A stretch of DNA of 64,000 bases, taken from Panagrolaimus kolymaensis. Its lineage: Eukaryota > Nematoda > Chromadorea > Rhabditida > Panagrolaimidae. How positions within the stretch are numbered: position 1 is the stretch's first letter; each line of letters starts with the position of its first letter. The translations under genes and the position numbers were made by a program. The stretch spans positions 1,984,001-2,048,000 of the forward strand of contig JAJQJQ010000033.1 of NCBI GenBank assembly GCA_028622995.1, read 5' to 3'. This document shows positions 25,381 to 37,489 of this stretch, one piece after another. The notes below the pieces were generated by a model. It was not told the DNA's origin, did no database searches, and was given only the letters and a program-made list of their open reading frames with translations.

Positions 25381-28078
25381 ATTATTATTTTTTTAAATTT
25401 AAAATGCGTAGATTTTTATTTTTGAATTTGTAAAGAGTTTAAAGTTTTCCCATTTTTTATGTATGTTTTTGAATCAAAGGTTGTGTCTGTTTTTATTTTT
25501 TAAAGATATTTCAAAATAAAAAGAAGAGATAAACGATGTTAATTTTAAATTCAAAAGGTCACTTTTATTTTGGCGCCAATGTTCCATTTTCAAAACAAAG
25601 AACAACTGTTTGGGGTTTAAAAAATTTGAAAAATGAAAAGAAAGAAAGGAAAACTAGATATGAAGAAATTTCAATCGGTCCCTTCTTCTTCGATTGCAAA
25701 TGCTGCAACCATCAACGAACGTGTCTTTTTTCGTTAAAAGCAGCAGAGCTTGTTGTATTACTCTACTACCCTCTCTTTCTCTCTCTGTTACTAACATTTA
25801 TTTTCTTCTCAATGCTTTTTCATTTCTTGTCTTTCCTTTTTTCTCCATAATTCAAGCAACACCCTTTCTTCCTTCTTAGAAGAAGAAGGAGAAAAAGAAA
25901 AGAGAACATAGTCATCTTTTTTTTTGCTTGGTTTTTGTTGTTGTTACGGCGCCCACCGTTTGTTATCCAGTCTCTTTCAAACAACTATCTCTCACTATCT
26001 ATGAATCAAAACTAAAAGAAAAATTCTTTCCTATTTGCGTCCCTAAAATGTCTAAATGAGTCGATAAAACAACTTGAAACTTTTCGCAAAAAAAAAAGAA
26101 AAACGTTGGTCAGAACAACTCATACAAATGCTTCTGCTAGCGAACATTTAAGCAATTCCCTTATCCAATGAAAATGAAAAAAAGGACTAGCAGTCACTCA
26201 GCTAAATCTATAGGGGATTAAATGAAAGTGCGGGGCAAGCTTAAATACAACGTGTATAAAAATACATCCTTCGATTCAATGGTTGCGTTGAAAAGAACAT
26301 TCCCTAGCATAATAATAATACAGTTCGATCCTTGACCATTTATGTACGATGATGATGAAAAAATACCCTTGGTTGTTTAACGTAAAAAGACGTTGTTCAA
26401 TAATAAAAACATTATAAATTATGTAATAGCCGAACAAAAAAAAATATACAATAACAATATGCTTACAAATAAAAGAAATTGATGTAAGTTACAGTAAAAA
26501 AAAATTCTTTTGATTCAATGTAATTAAAGATTTTCTCTTTTGCAAAATTTTTACCATTAATGGCCTTCATAGTCAAATGGATAGAGTGGAAACACAACAT
26601 GAATTAAAAAAGTTTTTTCTTTACTGCATCTTTTGCTGATTCATACAACGGACGTGTACACAACATACATACGGTCCAAATTATTGTTATTTTCAATGAG
26701 AAATATAAAAGATGGCGGCCTTTTTTCAGCAAAAAAAAATGATGAAAAAAAGTCAGAAGACTTTTGCATGACTCGCCCTTGGTTGACAACAAGAAACACC
26801 CGCTGTTGTATCTATGTTTTTGATGTACATAAACAATAAATAAAAAATACGGAAGATAACACCTTCCATAATTGTAAAGAAAAATAACAAAATTTCATTC
26901 AAAAATTATGCATGCAAAATATTTTAATCACAATAAAAAAATTTGAAAAAGCGCAATGTTAATTGATCTGTAGAAATCTGTTTGAGAACAAGAAAAAAAG
27001 AGAGCGAGAGAGCACTGACTCGCATTTTTTTAAAGCTTGATCGAAACATTTTCCTAAAAATTTTTTATTCAAAGTTTGCCTTTTTTACTTCTGATTTTCA
27101 CCGATGATTTTATTTCATCTTCCTCCTCTTCCGTGATATTTGATTGCACTTTTTTTTGCCATTCTTCTGTATTTTATATAAAAAAAATTAAAAAACCCCG
27201 CATGCTTTATTTTTTTTCCCTTTAAAAACATGGGCTTAAGATATACCTATTTTGGCACGCTCTCCGCTTCTCTTTTTTGTTGTTCCTCATATTGATCTTA
27301 AAGAGTATGTCCAGAGGGTTCTCTTCGGAAGCCATTTGGATATGAAAACCCCTCGGAATTGGTACGCGTAATGTATATTTTACATATTAGACGTGTTTAA
27401 TTTGTTAAACTTTTTCGAACAATATTGTTTCTAGCCTTTTGATTGTTCCATTTTTACTATTTTCATTTTCCTGCTGATTCCCATATTTGCTATAAATATG
27501 CCTCAATATATTTGAACCAATCATCATGTAAATAAATTTAAGACGGTCCCTTTATTTCCTTTGAGGCGGGGTGCTGCTATATCGCGTACCAATTCCAAGG
27601 GAGCGTTAGTCCCCAGAATTGGTACGCGCCTACCATTTGTTGATAGAAGAAGGGGAAAGTGGTTGATATTTATAAGCGCAAAAAATGTTTTCTCGAGCTT
27701 CCTTGTTTATTTCTCTTTTACATTTTTTTACTATCTTTCAAAGCATTTAAATTGAACCAAATTATGATTTTTCTTTTGGGATTTTTTATGTATGTTAATT
27801 GTAACACCAACCCTTTAGTTCATCGGCGCGAGTATTTTCTAAGGGACTTGGCTAGGACTTGACTGTGTGTCCGCTTTCTCGTTCGACCGGTGCCTATTTC
27901 GGCCTGCCTTCGTCTTCTGACTTAGCGTTTTCCCGTTTTCTTGTTGGTCGTGGTGCGTGCATTATGTTGTGGATTTTATTGGCGCGAGGTTTTTAAGTGA
28001 AAACTAAATTAATCGGTAATTTTTACAGGACTTAAAACTATTCTTTGCTAGTTTTAAATTCATCTTCCATAAGCAACA
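25381..28078. other. Long intergenic region upstream of 14-3-3
   Basis: 2.7 kb without a convincing coding exon; open frames are short and low in complexity. The last 500 bp are less AT-rich. A motif GAATTGGTACGCG occurs three times: 27356-27368 forward, 27583-27595 inverted and 27616-27628 forward. The rest is homopolymer-rich. It probably holds the 14-3-3 promoter and first untranslated sequence. Confidence 0.6.
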
Positions 28079-29281
28079 ATGTCTGACGGAAAAGAAGAAC
28101 TCGTCCAACGTGCCAAGCTAGCTGAACAGGTATGTGTTTTTTTAAACTTTTTCCATGTTTCATCTCTTTATGATTCTTATTTTTTAGGCTGAACGCTACG
28201 ATGATATGGCTCAATCCATGAAGAAGGTCACCGAACTTGGAGCTGAACTTTCAAATGAAGAACGCAACCTCCTCTCTGTTGCTTACAAGAATGTCGTCGG
28301 AGCTCGTCGTTCAAGCTGGCGTGTAATTTCCTCAATCGAACAAAAAACCGAAGGATCTGAAAAGAAACAACAAATGGCCAAAGAATACCGTGAAAAAGTT
28401 GAACGTGAACTTCGTGAAATCTGCAACGATGTTTTGGTAAGTTTCTTAAACCCTTTTGATTGATTGTTTACTAATCGTTTATTTTTTTCAGGAGCTTCTT
28501 GACAAATATCTCATCCCTAAAGCTGGTAATCCTGAATCAAAAGTGTTCTATTTGAAGATGAAAGGTGATTACTACCGTTATTTGGCAGAAGTTGCTACTG
28601 GTGATGATCGTAATGGTAAGTATTTTCATTGTTTATTTTCCAACTTATTTGGGATAACATTTTTGTGTGAGACTATTAACCCATTAACTTTTTAGCCGTC
28701 GTCGAAAAATCTCAACACTCTTATCAAGAAGCCTTCGACATCGCTAAAGACAAGATGCAACCAACTCATCCTATTCGTCTTGGTCTTGCTCTTAACTTCT
28801 CTGTCTTCTACTATGAAATCTTGAATGCTCCTGACAAGGCGTGCCAACTTGCTAAACAGGTAATTATTCTTGGGGATTTTTAGAGACAGCCGGGCAAGGC
28901 CAAACCGCTTATGGACAAGCTCTGGATTTAGCCAAAAGCCAGCTTGCTCCCACACATCCTGTTCGTCTTGGGCTCGCCCTCAATTATTCTGTTTTTCTTT
29001 ATGAAATTACTTCAAGCCCTGATCGTGCATGTCAGCTTGCCAAGCAGGTTATTATGCCCGGCTGATTTTTATCATTTACATTTTTCATTTATTTATCTTC
29101 TTCTTTTTAGGCTTTCGATGATGCCATTGCTGAACTCGACACATTGAATGAAGACTCCTACAAAGACAGCACTCTCATCATGCAACTCCTTCGTGACAAC
29201 TTAACTCTTTGGACTTCTGATACTGCTGCTGATGATCAAGAAGCTGGTGGTGAAGCGGGTGGCGAAGCTGGCGGAAACTAA
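28079..29281 (+). CDS. 14-3-3 protein with two mutually exclusive exons
   Basis: Constitutive exons 28079-28129, 28188-28436, 28492-28615 and 29111-29281, with either exon 4a (28696-28859) or exon 4b (28884-29047); 252 residues in both forms. Signature 1 is [18 protein letters not shown], and signature 2 is [21 protein letters not shown]. Phosphopeptide-pocket residues are in place: Lys in [14 protein letters not shown], Arg-Tyr in YYRYLAEV, and the Asn of [13 protein letters not shown]. The acidic/glycine tail [13 protein letters not shown] is typical of nematode 14-3-3 (PAR-5/FTT-2). Exon 4a encodes the standard helices; 4b replaces them with a diverged copy ([23 protein letters not shown]). 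14-3-3 dimers bind phosphoserine partners in signalling and polarity. Confidence 0.96.
28884..29047 (+). other. Alternative exon 4b of the 14-3-3 gene
   Basis: A 164-nt copy of exon 4a with the same phases (1 in, 0 out), TTTTTAG acceptor and GT donor. It is separated from 4a by only 24 nt. The encoded 55 residues keep [19 protein letters not shown] and RACQLAKQ but diverge at the start ([20 protein letters not shown]). Including both exons would shift the frame. Confidence 0.88.
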
Positions 29282-29683
29282 ATCTTCCATGTGTTTTTTT
29301 TATTAAAATCATATTTTTCGTATTTTTTTGTTTCTTGTAAACTCATCTCGTGATCTGGACGTTTCGTCCTTTCTTTTATATAAAATGTTGTTGCGATTAT
29401 TTTGTTTCTGATCTTTTTACTTTTTCACTAAAGGCTCAAAGTATCACACTTTGCCTTGGGTTCTGAGGCGGTTACCATCCAAACATTGATTTTGTCTCAG
29501 AATCATTGTATATTTATCTGCGCCCGTATTCCCGATCAGCATAAGTTATTTTTTTAAATTTCGATCCTTATAATAAATTTATTTGAAAAGATGCTTAATT
29601 CAGTCATTGCACATCTGATGTAATATTTCTCTAACATAAATTTTAATCAACATACAGAAAAAACAAGTAAAAGTTTTAGAAAT
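29282..29683 (+). other. 14-3-3 3' untranslated region and spacer to DHDDS
   Basis: 402 bp with AATAAATTTATT near 29573 and a GTTTTAG acceptor ending at 29680, four bases before the DHDDS start. The distance is at the upper limit for an operon spacer. No other structure recognised. Confidence 0.45.
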
Positions 29684-31511
29684 ATGAATGACGTCGGATC
29701 CGAGTGGTTTCCAGAAAAAGAAGGACAATTTGTACCGTGGTGGGGCGCTTATGCTAAATGGTTGCTACAGGTAATTATGTTTTCCTTGGTTACCAAGCAA
29801 TAAGAATGACAATTATGTGAGCGTTGGTTAAACTTGTAATTGAAGTTTTACATAATAATTACACAGTTAAGCTAGGGAAGGGTAATAACATTTTCTATGA
29901 ATCGAATACATAGTCTCGTGATGCGATAGTTTCTTCAGCTAATAAAAAGAGAATAACCATTCTCTTTTTTATTAGCTTTATGGTCTTTATTTTGGCCTTT
30001 GCACTTAAAAGGGAGTATTTTATGTCTGTGAAGCTTCATTTTCTCTTTCACCACTTTTAAGCAAGTGGGATAGTTACCCAACGGAATAGAGGGAGTGTCG
30101 ACTAGCTAATTAGTTTTCGTAGTAGCACAAGTAGTTGTTGGTGGATGCTTCGGTTGTTGACAAGGGCACACATATTGAAGTGTAAACGCGTGAGTAATGT
30201 CTCTGCCACTATTTCTCTTGAATCTTCCGTTAAAATGAAAGAGAAATACATATGTAGCAGCGGAAGCATTGGAAGTCTTCCAGAGGAGCGCTTTTACTTT
30301 CTTTCGTTCGTACTTGCTTTCTTCGTTGTTTTTGACTCTTTTTTATTTAAAGCCAAAAAGCAAAAAGCTTGCAGCAAAAAATGCATTTCTTTTTTTGCTG
30401 CTTTTTTACATCTAAAATAGCCAAGCCTATGCTGCTTAAAGGTTATTTTAGGCAACTCAAAATGCAAGGAGAGAAAGAAAACAAAATAAATAGGGGCATT
30501 AAGAAGGGTGAATTTTACAGTAAAAAAGAAGATAAAATTTGGAGAAAAATAAAGCAAAGAAAACGTAAATAAAAGATACTTTTTTAGTGGGGATCAATCC
30601 CGAAACACATTGCTTTCATCCTTGATGGAAATCGTCGATATGCTCGCTCACATGGACTTGGATCTGTTATTCATGGACACGCTGCTGGATTTGATCGATT
30701 AACTCATGTTCTTGATTGGTGTCGTGAACTTGGTGTTCAAGAAGTTACACTTTATGCTTTTTCAATAGAAAATTTCAAACGAACAAAAGAAGAAGTCGGT
30801 GGTATCTTGGATATGGCAAAACAAAAATTTGAAAAATTGTTAAATGAACGTGAAACGTTGGAAGAAAAAAGAATTTGTTTCCGATTTTTTGGAAGAATTG
30901 AAATGTTACCAATTGAATTACAAAAACTTATTGCTGAAATTGAAGAAATTACAAAAGATTATGATAGGTTTGTCACAAAGATGCTTATGATTGATAGTTA
31001 TCTTTTAATAACAATGATTTTAGAGGTTTTGTTAATGTTTGTCTTGCTTATACTTCACGAACAGAAGTTACCGCTGCAATGAATGATATCAAAAAAGGTG
31101 TTGATGCTGGATTAATAGGTGAAGAGTAAGTTATGTCACTTCCATACTTTTATAAACGCTTCTTTCAGAGACATCAATGAATCATTAATTTCTCAATGCC
31201 TTGATACTCGAAAATCACTTCCAATTGAAATGCTCGTTCGTACAAGTGGAGAACATCGCCTATCTGATTTTCTTTTATGGCAATGTTCGAATTGTTACAT
31301 TCACTTTGAAGATGTTTTATGGCCTGATTTTAACTTTTGGCATCTTTTAAAAGCTGTTTATGGTTATCAAAGAAATGTTAAAGGCATCACTGAACTTGAA
31401 ACTTCTCTTTCAACGTCCGCTTCCGAGAATTCATCCAAGACTGACAAATTTTTAAAATGGCTTGATGAACAACGAAATCTTCAACGACAAGAACTTCTTG
31501 CTCAAAAATAA
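29684..31511 (+). CDS. DHDDS: Dehydrodolichyl diphosphate synthase catalytic subunit (cis-prenyltransferase)
   Basis: Exons 29684-29770, 30588-30967, 31024-31125, 31169-31511 give 303 residues. Cis-prenyltransferase motifs appear in order: HIAFILDGNRRYAR with catalytic Asp and the pyrophosphate loop, LTLYAF-type VTLYAFSIENFKR, CFRFFGR, VNVCLAYTSRTE, and MLVRTSGEHRLSDFLLWQCS near the C-terminus, followed by VLWPDF. It lengthens farnesyl diphosphate to dolichol precursors at the ER, together with NUS1/NgBR; the RxG motif is expected in NUS1, not here. The first intron is 817 nt, far longer than average. A duplicate of the last exon's end occurs at 52165-52356. Confidence 0.93.
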
Positions 31512-31654
31512 AAAAGTGCTTTCTTCATAAACATTCCATTCAAAATTTTATTTATTCTTCGTTTACCCTTTTTTGCAATATCAATAAATAAATATGTACA
31601 ACAAAAACAATAATAAATAAAAGCTATAACAATACCGGTTTTTTTCCATATGAT

Positions 31655-33333
31655 TCATTTGATAGGAGTTTTCTTATGAGCAAGATAGAGAAAGAAAATT
31701 GAGGCAAGAGCAGATATTAGAAAGATAACATCAAACCATCGATGGTAAAAATTGAATTGCAAATCGCCAAGAATTTCAGTAATAATTCTTCGATAATCAA
31801 GAGGAACATTCATTCGAATTAATAAAACACTTGAAATGAAATACATTCCCTAAAAATCAAGTTGAGTTAGTGAAAGATAAACTTTGAAAGCCTCACCATA
31901 ATTTGAGCCAGCAACAAGACGATAAGATTTTGAGATTTTCGATTCGAAATAGCATTGAAAAATTTTGTTAACGTGATTAACAGCCCACGAACAGATGTTA
32001 CAGCTATAATACCAATCAACAAAAAGCTGACTTGTTGCGACCAAAATTTTGCATCGATTTCATATCCCATCCATGTGACAACGATTTCAATTCCTTTTGT
32101 TACAGGATCAATTTTTCCAACACGATTGAAAACAATGTTTATCGTACAAATAAAGATCTTCCAAACACAATAAATTGAGAAAAAATAACCAAGAAAATTG
32201 AAGTACTTTCCTTGCCAAGTTTTGCTATAATCCATTCGATCCTAAAAAAAATGAGCATTAAAATGATGCGGGAAAAGTGTGTGCGACATTACTTTCATAT
32301 TGTTTAATTCAACCATTTCAAGGAATAAATGCCGACCAAATTCTTCTAAAGGTTCGATTTCACTTCTCAATGTGCTTATTTGATCCTTCAAGCCGCTTCC
32401 CATATTAGCTACTGTACCAAGCATCCTTCTGAAGAAACCGCCATCTTGATTGCTGCCTAAACAATGCATCCATAATATTTCAATAAAGCAAATCAAGAGA
32501 AAACTTACTCATAGAAAATGCACTCTTTTTCAAATCATTTTCCAATTGTAACAGTCTTCGTTTCTTTGCAATAATCATGCTAGTGTTTTGTCGTATTTTT
32601 TGTTTCATTTGCTCGACATCTTCATCAGTGACTGGCCTCATAAATATAGTCATACATGTGTATGGAGCATTAACAGCACCAAAGCCCGAAAGAATCTAAA
32701 CCAAACATGACTTTATTTTTAGCAAAATAAAAACCAAACTTACAGCCATTACAGTTACTCCAATAACTCCAACACGTGAAATTGCTTGTTCGATTGAGAA
32801 AATTCCATGCTTTGTACTCAAAATTGGAAAATTATCACCAATTTTCCAAAAGAAATAAATGAAAATTAACCATAATGTTACGGTGGTTCCAATAAGAACC
32901 GTTTGATTTGCTAAAACAAAAAGCATATAAAGGATTGGAAATGATGGAAAACAAAAAAACTTACGATTGCAAATAGATCGAATGAAGAGGTAAAATAGAT
33001 AAAAAGGCAGCAAAAATATCAGAATAAAGAGAGTACAATAAAGTGATATCTGCCACGATATTCGTCTTGATCTGAAAAAAATCATAACATAAAGAGAAAC
33101 AAACGAGAAAGAAAAAGAAGCACTTACATTGGATCTAAGATGTCTAAAATTTCAAAGATAATCAATTCAAACATTGTGCATGATAAAGCAAAAGTCACGG
33201 AAAATATTATTTGAACAATTCTTTGACGAACTTCATAATCTTTAAATAATTGTTTCATAAAAAATATCCATCCCAAGCTGAAGAAAAGCAATTGAGAGAT
33301 AAACACCACCGATGTATCTCGGACATTTATCAT
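31655..33333 (-). CDS. GPR89: Golgi pH regulator (GPHR / GPR89)
   Basis: Seven exons (33128-33333, 32965-33071, 32744-32910, 32509-32695, 32293-32456, 31897-32241, 31655-31849) give 456 residues; human GPR89 has 455. Nine hydrophobic segments are visible. Recognised by [21 protein letters not shown], the central coiled loop with [35 protein letters not shown] in several pieces, and [19 protein letters not shown]. The protein is an anion channel or regulator acidifying the Golgi; plant relatives were described as GTP-binding receptors. TTTTTAG precedes the ATG by three bases, so trans-splicing is likely. Convergent with DHDDS, 143 bp between stops. Confidence 0.93.
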
Positions 33334-33812
33334 TATCTAAAAAGTGACAATATTGGACATGGCTTTATTAATTTGTGTAAGCTTTCAAAGGGAAGAACGA
33401 TAAAAAGTAAGGATTCAAGAAAAAACTAGAGATAAAAAATTGCTAAAGTTCAAGCTTTTGATCAAGCTTAATTGGGTGAATATATTGCTTTGATATCAAA
33501 AAATTTAAAACCTTTTTGCTTCCAAAATGTGTATGATGTGTAAAAGAAAATTAGTTAGAAAAGCAAAAATATTAAAAAGAGGATATTCAAATTTTTGGAG
33601 ATAATTTTCAACCACATCAGCTTTGATTTCCTTCATCACAAAAAAAATAACAAAGGTTAACGCGATCTTGTAACGAAAACGTGTGATCGCTCAAACAGCT
33701 TCAAAAAAAAAATGTTGTTGAAGCTCATGCATATATGTAAAAAAAATAAACAACCATTCTGGCTTTTTTTAACTGAAAACTTTTATTAATTTTATCATTT
33801 TTTAGTGAAACG
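33334..33812. other. Divergent intergenic region GPHR / UQCRC2
   Basis: 479 bp shared upstream region of two divergent genes. The TTTTTTAG acceptor ending at 33805 serves UQCRC2. No other element recognised. Confidence 0.6.
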
Positions 33813-35422
33813 ATGTTGTCGAGACTTGTTGCATCACGCAGCTATGCAACTGCTGCTGCAGCATCAGCAGCACGATCATCATCCTTTGTTGCACCAACTG
33901 AAGAAAAAGTTACTCGTCTCTCTAATGGCATTACTGTTGGTTCAATTGATAATCAAGGTCCTGTTTCTCAATATGTAATTGCATATCGTGCTGGTACTCG
34001 CTATGAACAAGCTGATGAAGCAGGTTGGATTTCTCTCTTTATTTTATTTTAATTCAATTATTAATATTATATTCTAGGTCTCGTTCATCATCTTCGCCAT
34101 GCAATTGGAACCGATTCTCAAAATTATCTTGGAGTTAAACTTTTATGGCAAAATGGTTCTATTGGAGGAACCCTTACATCATCATCCGATAGAGATTTAT
34201 TCCTCGTTCATATTAGTGCAGTGAGTCTTGTTGTGAAGAAAAGAAAAAATGTATTATAAGTAAAAATTTTAAGCTTCGAAATCACGCTGAAATTGCACTT
34301 AGTCTTCTTGCTGAATTTGCTCAACCTGCTTGCAAACCATGGGATCTAGAGGATATTTCTCCAAGCATGAAAATTTGTGTTCAATCTATTGATCCTTATG
34401 ATATGACCATTGAAAATCTTCATCGAGCTGCTTATCGAAATGGTCCTCTTGGAAATGCCAATGTTAGTCCTGCATTCCGTGCTGGGAAATTCTGTCCAAA
34501 GAAATTAGCCAATTTTGCTCGTTCTCGCCTTGTTGCTGGTGAGGCTGCTATTGTTGGTATGTCTTTCGTTTTTTTTATATAAAAAAACTTTATAATGCGA
34601 TATTGTTATGTTTTTTCAGGTATCAATGTTGATCATGGTCTTCTTTGTCAATTTGGAAACGAACAATCTGCGATTCATGAAGGTAAAAGAATAAAAAAAA
34701 CGAAATATGCTAACAAACTTAATTATAGGTAAATGTCCAAGTGCTGTTGTCTCACCATATTATGGCGGTGATACACGTCAAGCTACTGATAGCCAACTTG
34801 CTCATGTTGCTATTGCTGGAGCAGGTGTGGGGCTTAATGATGTTAAAGGTGTCGCTGTTCAACATGTTCTTGCTGCTGCCATTGGACACGGTCCTGCAAC
34901 AAAATATTCTCCTCATCTTGGACAAGGAGTTGTAACTTCAAGTGTTTTAAAATCCGCCAATCAAAATCCTGTTGGCATTGCTCCACTTAATATTACTCAC
35001 AGTGATTCTGGTTTAGTTGGAGTTTACCTTGTTGCTGATGGCGCAAGAATCGAACCTTATATTCGCGCTGCTGTTGATGGTCTTAAAAAACTTGGATCTG
35101 ATGGAGCTTCAAATGATACTTTAGCGATTGCTAAAAAAACTGCAGAACTTAACATTCTTATCAGAGGTGAAAATCCAGCTACTCTTGCAACCGATCGAGC
35201 TGCTCAACTTCTTGCATCTGGTTCAGCTCAAACTCCTGTCGAACTAGTCGAACAAGTCCGTAATGTTTCTAATGATGAAGTTAAAAAGGTAAAATTGATA
35301 TTTTTTCCATTCTTCTAATTTTGCTGATCCCTTTGTTTTAGGCAGCATCAAAACTTGTGTCAAAATTATCTGTTGGTGCATATGGTTTCGTCGCTCATGT
35401 TCCTTACGCTGATCAACTTTAG
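33813..35422 (+). CDS. ucr-2: Cytochrome b-c1 complex subunit 2 (core protein 2)
   Basis: Six exons (33813-34023, 34078-34220, 34274-34556, 34620-34682, 34729-35288, 35342-35422) give 446 residues. The first 25 residues (MLSRLVASRSYATAAAA) form an Arg/Ser/Ala-rich mitochondrial presequence. The M16-peptidase fold is seen in VTRLSNGITVGS, YRAGTRYEQADEAGLVHHLR, AYRNGPLGNANVSP and GLNDVKGVAVQHVLAAAIG. The HxxEH zinc site is replaced by HHLRH, as expected for an inactive core 2 subunit of complex III. TTTTTTAG lies seven bases upstream of the ATG. Confidence 0.92.
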
Positions 35423-36035
35423 GATGGTAAAATATATTAGATGCTAATAATGATTATAATTTTAATTTCTTTTTTTTGCAACTTATGTGACATAAAGTGT
35501 AGATTTTTCATTTGTTGTATTTTATGAAACAAGCGGTTATTTTTAATTCCGCCTTGATTGATACTTTTTAGTTAATCATCATATTTTTCTGCTTTGGTTG
35601 TTTGTTTACACGATCTATCATTTACGCGCCTAAAAAACATCCCCTAAGAGCTTGTTTATGCTTTTCGAAAACATGTCCTACGAAGAAAAAAGAATGATGC
35701 ATCAATTTTGTTTTCAAAGCTGTTTACAAATCAGTTGCAATTTTTTTTCTCCTCTCTTTCATACGCACGGTCAGAGTCCTTCAATCAATATTATTTTTTG
35801 ATAACGTTTAGTTTCACAATGAAAGTCTGTGATTACCTTTATTTTCGATAAAAGTGAAGAAATGTTACCTCTTTTAATTTACTGCTTTTTGCGGTTTTTC
35901 TCCCTCTAATTTTTTTTCGTGAAATTTTTTGTGTTACATTTTCGTTATTCGTGATTTTGTTTTCTGAATTTTTATTTTAAACTTGGTGTTTGACAAGCTT
36001 GTTTTTCAGATTATCAAACGCGCTTGATCTAACCA
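35423..36035. other. Intergenic region UQCRC2 / LAMP
   Basis: 613 bp; only a TTTTTCAG acceptor ending at 36009, 26 bases upstream of the LAMP ATG, is recognisable. Confidence 0.6.
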
Positions 36036-36939
36036 ATGATGAAGACGGCTGTTGGATTTATTGGTAAGCTTTGATTTTTTATCACTATTAAAACAAAATT
36101 CATTTGTTTCTTTTAGCTCTTCTTGCTCTTGTTAGTCCAACTTATGCTTTGCATGCTGCTGTGAAACAAAAGGATTCTACCTCGTATTGTATTATTCTTG
36201 ATGCCGATGCTTCTGGTACCATTACATATCAAGATCTCATGGTGAGCATTTTTCTTCCACTTTACCTGGTTCTTTATTCACATCTTTTTTAGAATCAAAC
36301 AAAAACGTATGATTTCACTATGAACAATGCAACTTATGTTAGTGGTACTTGCATGGGTATTAAGAACGATGTCACTACGGAATCAATCACTATCGCTTTT
36401 TATCCCAATGATGTCACTCCTACAATTGCTGCCGAACCATGGGAACTTTTTATTGAATTCAAAGAAAATTCTGAACAAACCAACAACGCTTACAAGATCT
36501 CGGACTTTAATCTCACTGCTGTTCTCTATGATGGTGATTTCAATTCAACTCAACATGTTATCACTTATGTTCAAGCTCCTGATGCTAATTTGGAATGGCA
36601 TGGTGAACAAGCTCGTGGATATAAATGCTCTAAAGCTGGTCTCAGCCTTACAAATGGAACTTCTGTTGTCTTCAAGGATTTGAAAGTCATTGCTTTTGGC
36701 CTTTTGGAAAGCGACAAGATGCCTGAAAAACAAGAATTTGATCAATGCCCACTTGATGTTCGTACTTCTGATGTTGTTCCTATCGTCGTTGGTGCCTGTC
36801 TTGCTGGTCTTGTTATCATTGTTCTCATTGCTTACCTTATTGGCAGAGCTCGTGCTAAGCGTCAAGGTAAGTCTAATACTTTGTAACTCGGTTTGCAAAT
36901 ATTTATCTTTTTATTTTTTTAGGTTATGCATCCGTCTAA
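36036..36939 (+). CDS. lmp-1: LAMP-like lysosomal membrane glycoprotein
   Basis: Exons 36036-36063, 36117-36241, 36293-36866, 36923-36939 give 247 residues, close to C. elegans LMP-1. There is a signal peptide (MMKTAVGFIALLALVSPTYA), a luminal domain with several NxT/S sequons and paired cysteines (SYCIIL, GTCMG, GYKCSKAG, DQCPLDV), one transmembrane helix (VVPIVVGACLAGLVIIVLIA) and a cytosolic tail RARAKRQGYASV. The GYxx-hydrophobic ending is the AP-dependent lysosomal sorting signal of LAMPs and is encoded by a separate 17-nt last exon. Retaining intron 3 would end the protein as GKSNTL without that signal. A second in-frame Met follows the first at once. Confidence 0.85.
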
Positions 36940-37182
36940 GAAACTCAAGGCATTTATCTCTTACTTCTCTGTTGCGGGACTTTTTTTATAATATTTTTTC
37001 ATTTTTTACATTCTTTTGTAACTTTTTTTAAATTATGAATGCGTTTTTTGTGTGCCTTTGAATAAAAAAAATTTGAGTTTTATTTTCCAATTTGCGTACA
37101 CACCTTTCGGCTTAATTCCACAAATTTACTTTGATCATATTAGAACAAAACAGCAACTTTTCTTGTTTAGGCTTTGAAGATA

Positions 37183-37489
37183 ATGGCTGATCATAACGTT
37201 CCAATTTCTGGTAATGCGCCGTTTCGTAGCGCAGCTGATAAAGCAACTTCAATCGCTTGGGGTGAAACCGAATCAAACGTCGTATTATTGTTGGTCGTTT
37301 TTGATATTTTTCTTTGCTATAATGTGTTTTAATTTATAGCAAACAAGCTCCACCTGGATCGAAGAAAGATTTCAAGGAAAATGCCCTACACAAGAAATTT
37401 TACAATGGTTGTTTGTTATTGTCATAATTATCTTTTCTTAACCCATAATTTTTACAGATTTTGGCGATCTTTTTGCTCAAGAATATTGA
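37183..37489 (+). CDS. Conserved-looking 68-residue protein of unknown function
   Basis: Three exons (37183-37289, 37340-37407, 37458-37489) in phase give a soluble, hydrophilic product starting MADHNVPISGNAPFRSAAD and ending NDFGDLFAQEY. The middle has ETESNVVLFKQAPPGSKKDF. I do not recognise the family; SNVVL followed by a PPG reminds me faintly of Jupiter/HN1 proteins, but that is weak. GTTTAG lies 12 bases upstream of the ATG. The exon 1 donor was chosen by phase (GTTGGT at 37290). It sits between the LAMP gene and PNPT1 at operon-like distances (243 and 188 bp). Confidence 0.6.

Noticed and set aside
26567..26592. TAGTCAAATGGATAGAGTGG resembles the 5' half of a tRNA
   Set aside because: No T-arm or acceptor-stem complement follows, so a tRNA gene is not supported.
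27561..27862. Short open frames upstream of 14-3-3 (plus)
   Set aside because: They overlap each other in different frames, lack motifs, and probably lie in promoter or untranslated sequence.
30145..30572. Open frames inside DHDDS intron 1
   Set aside because: Low-complexity K/F-rich frames on both strands; the intron's ends are canonical and the flanking exons are clear.
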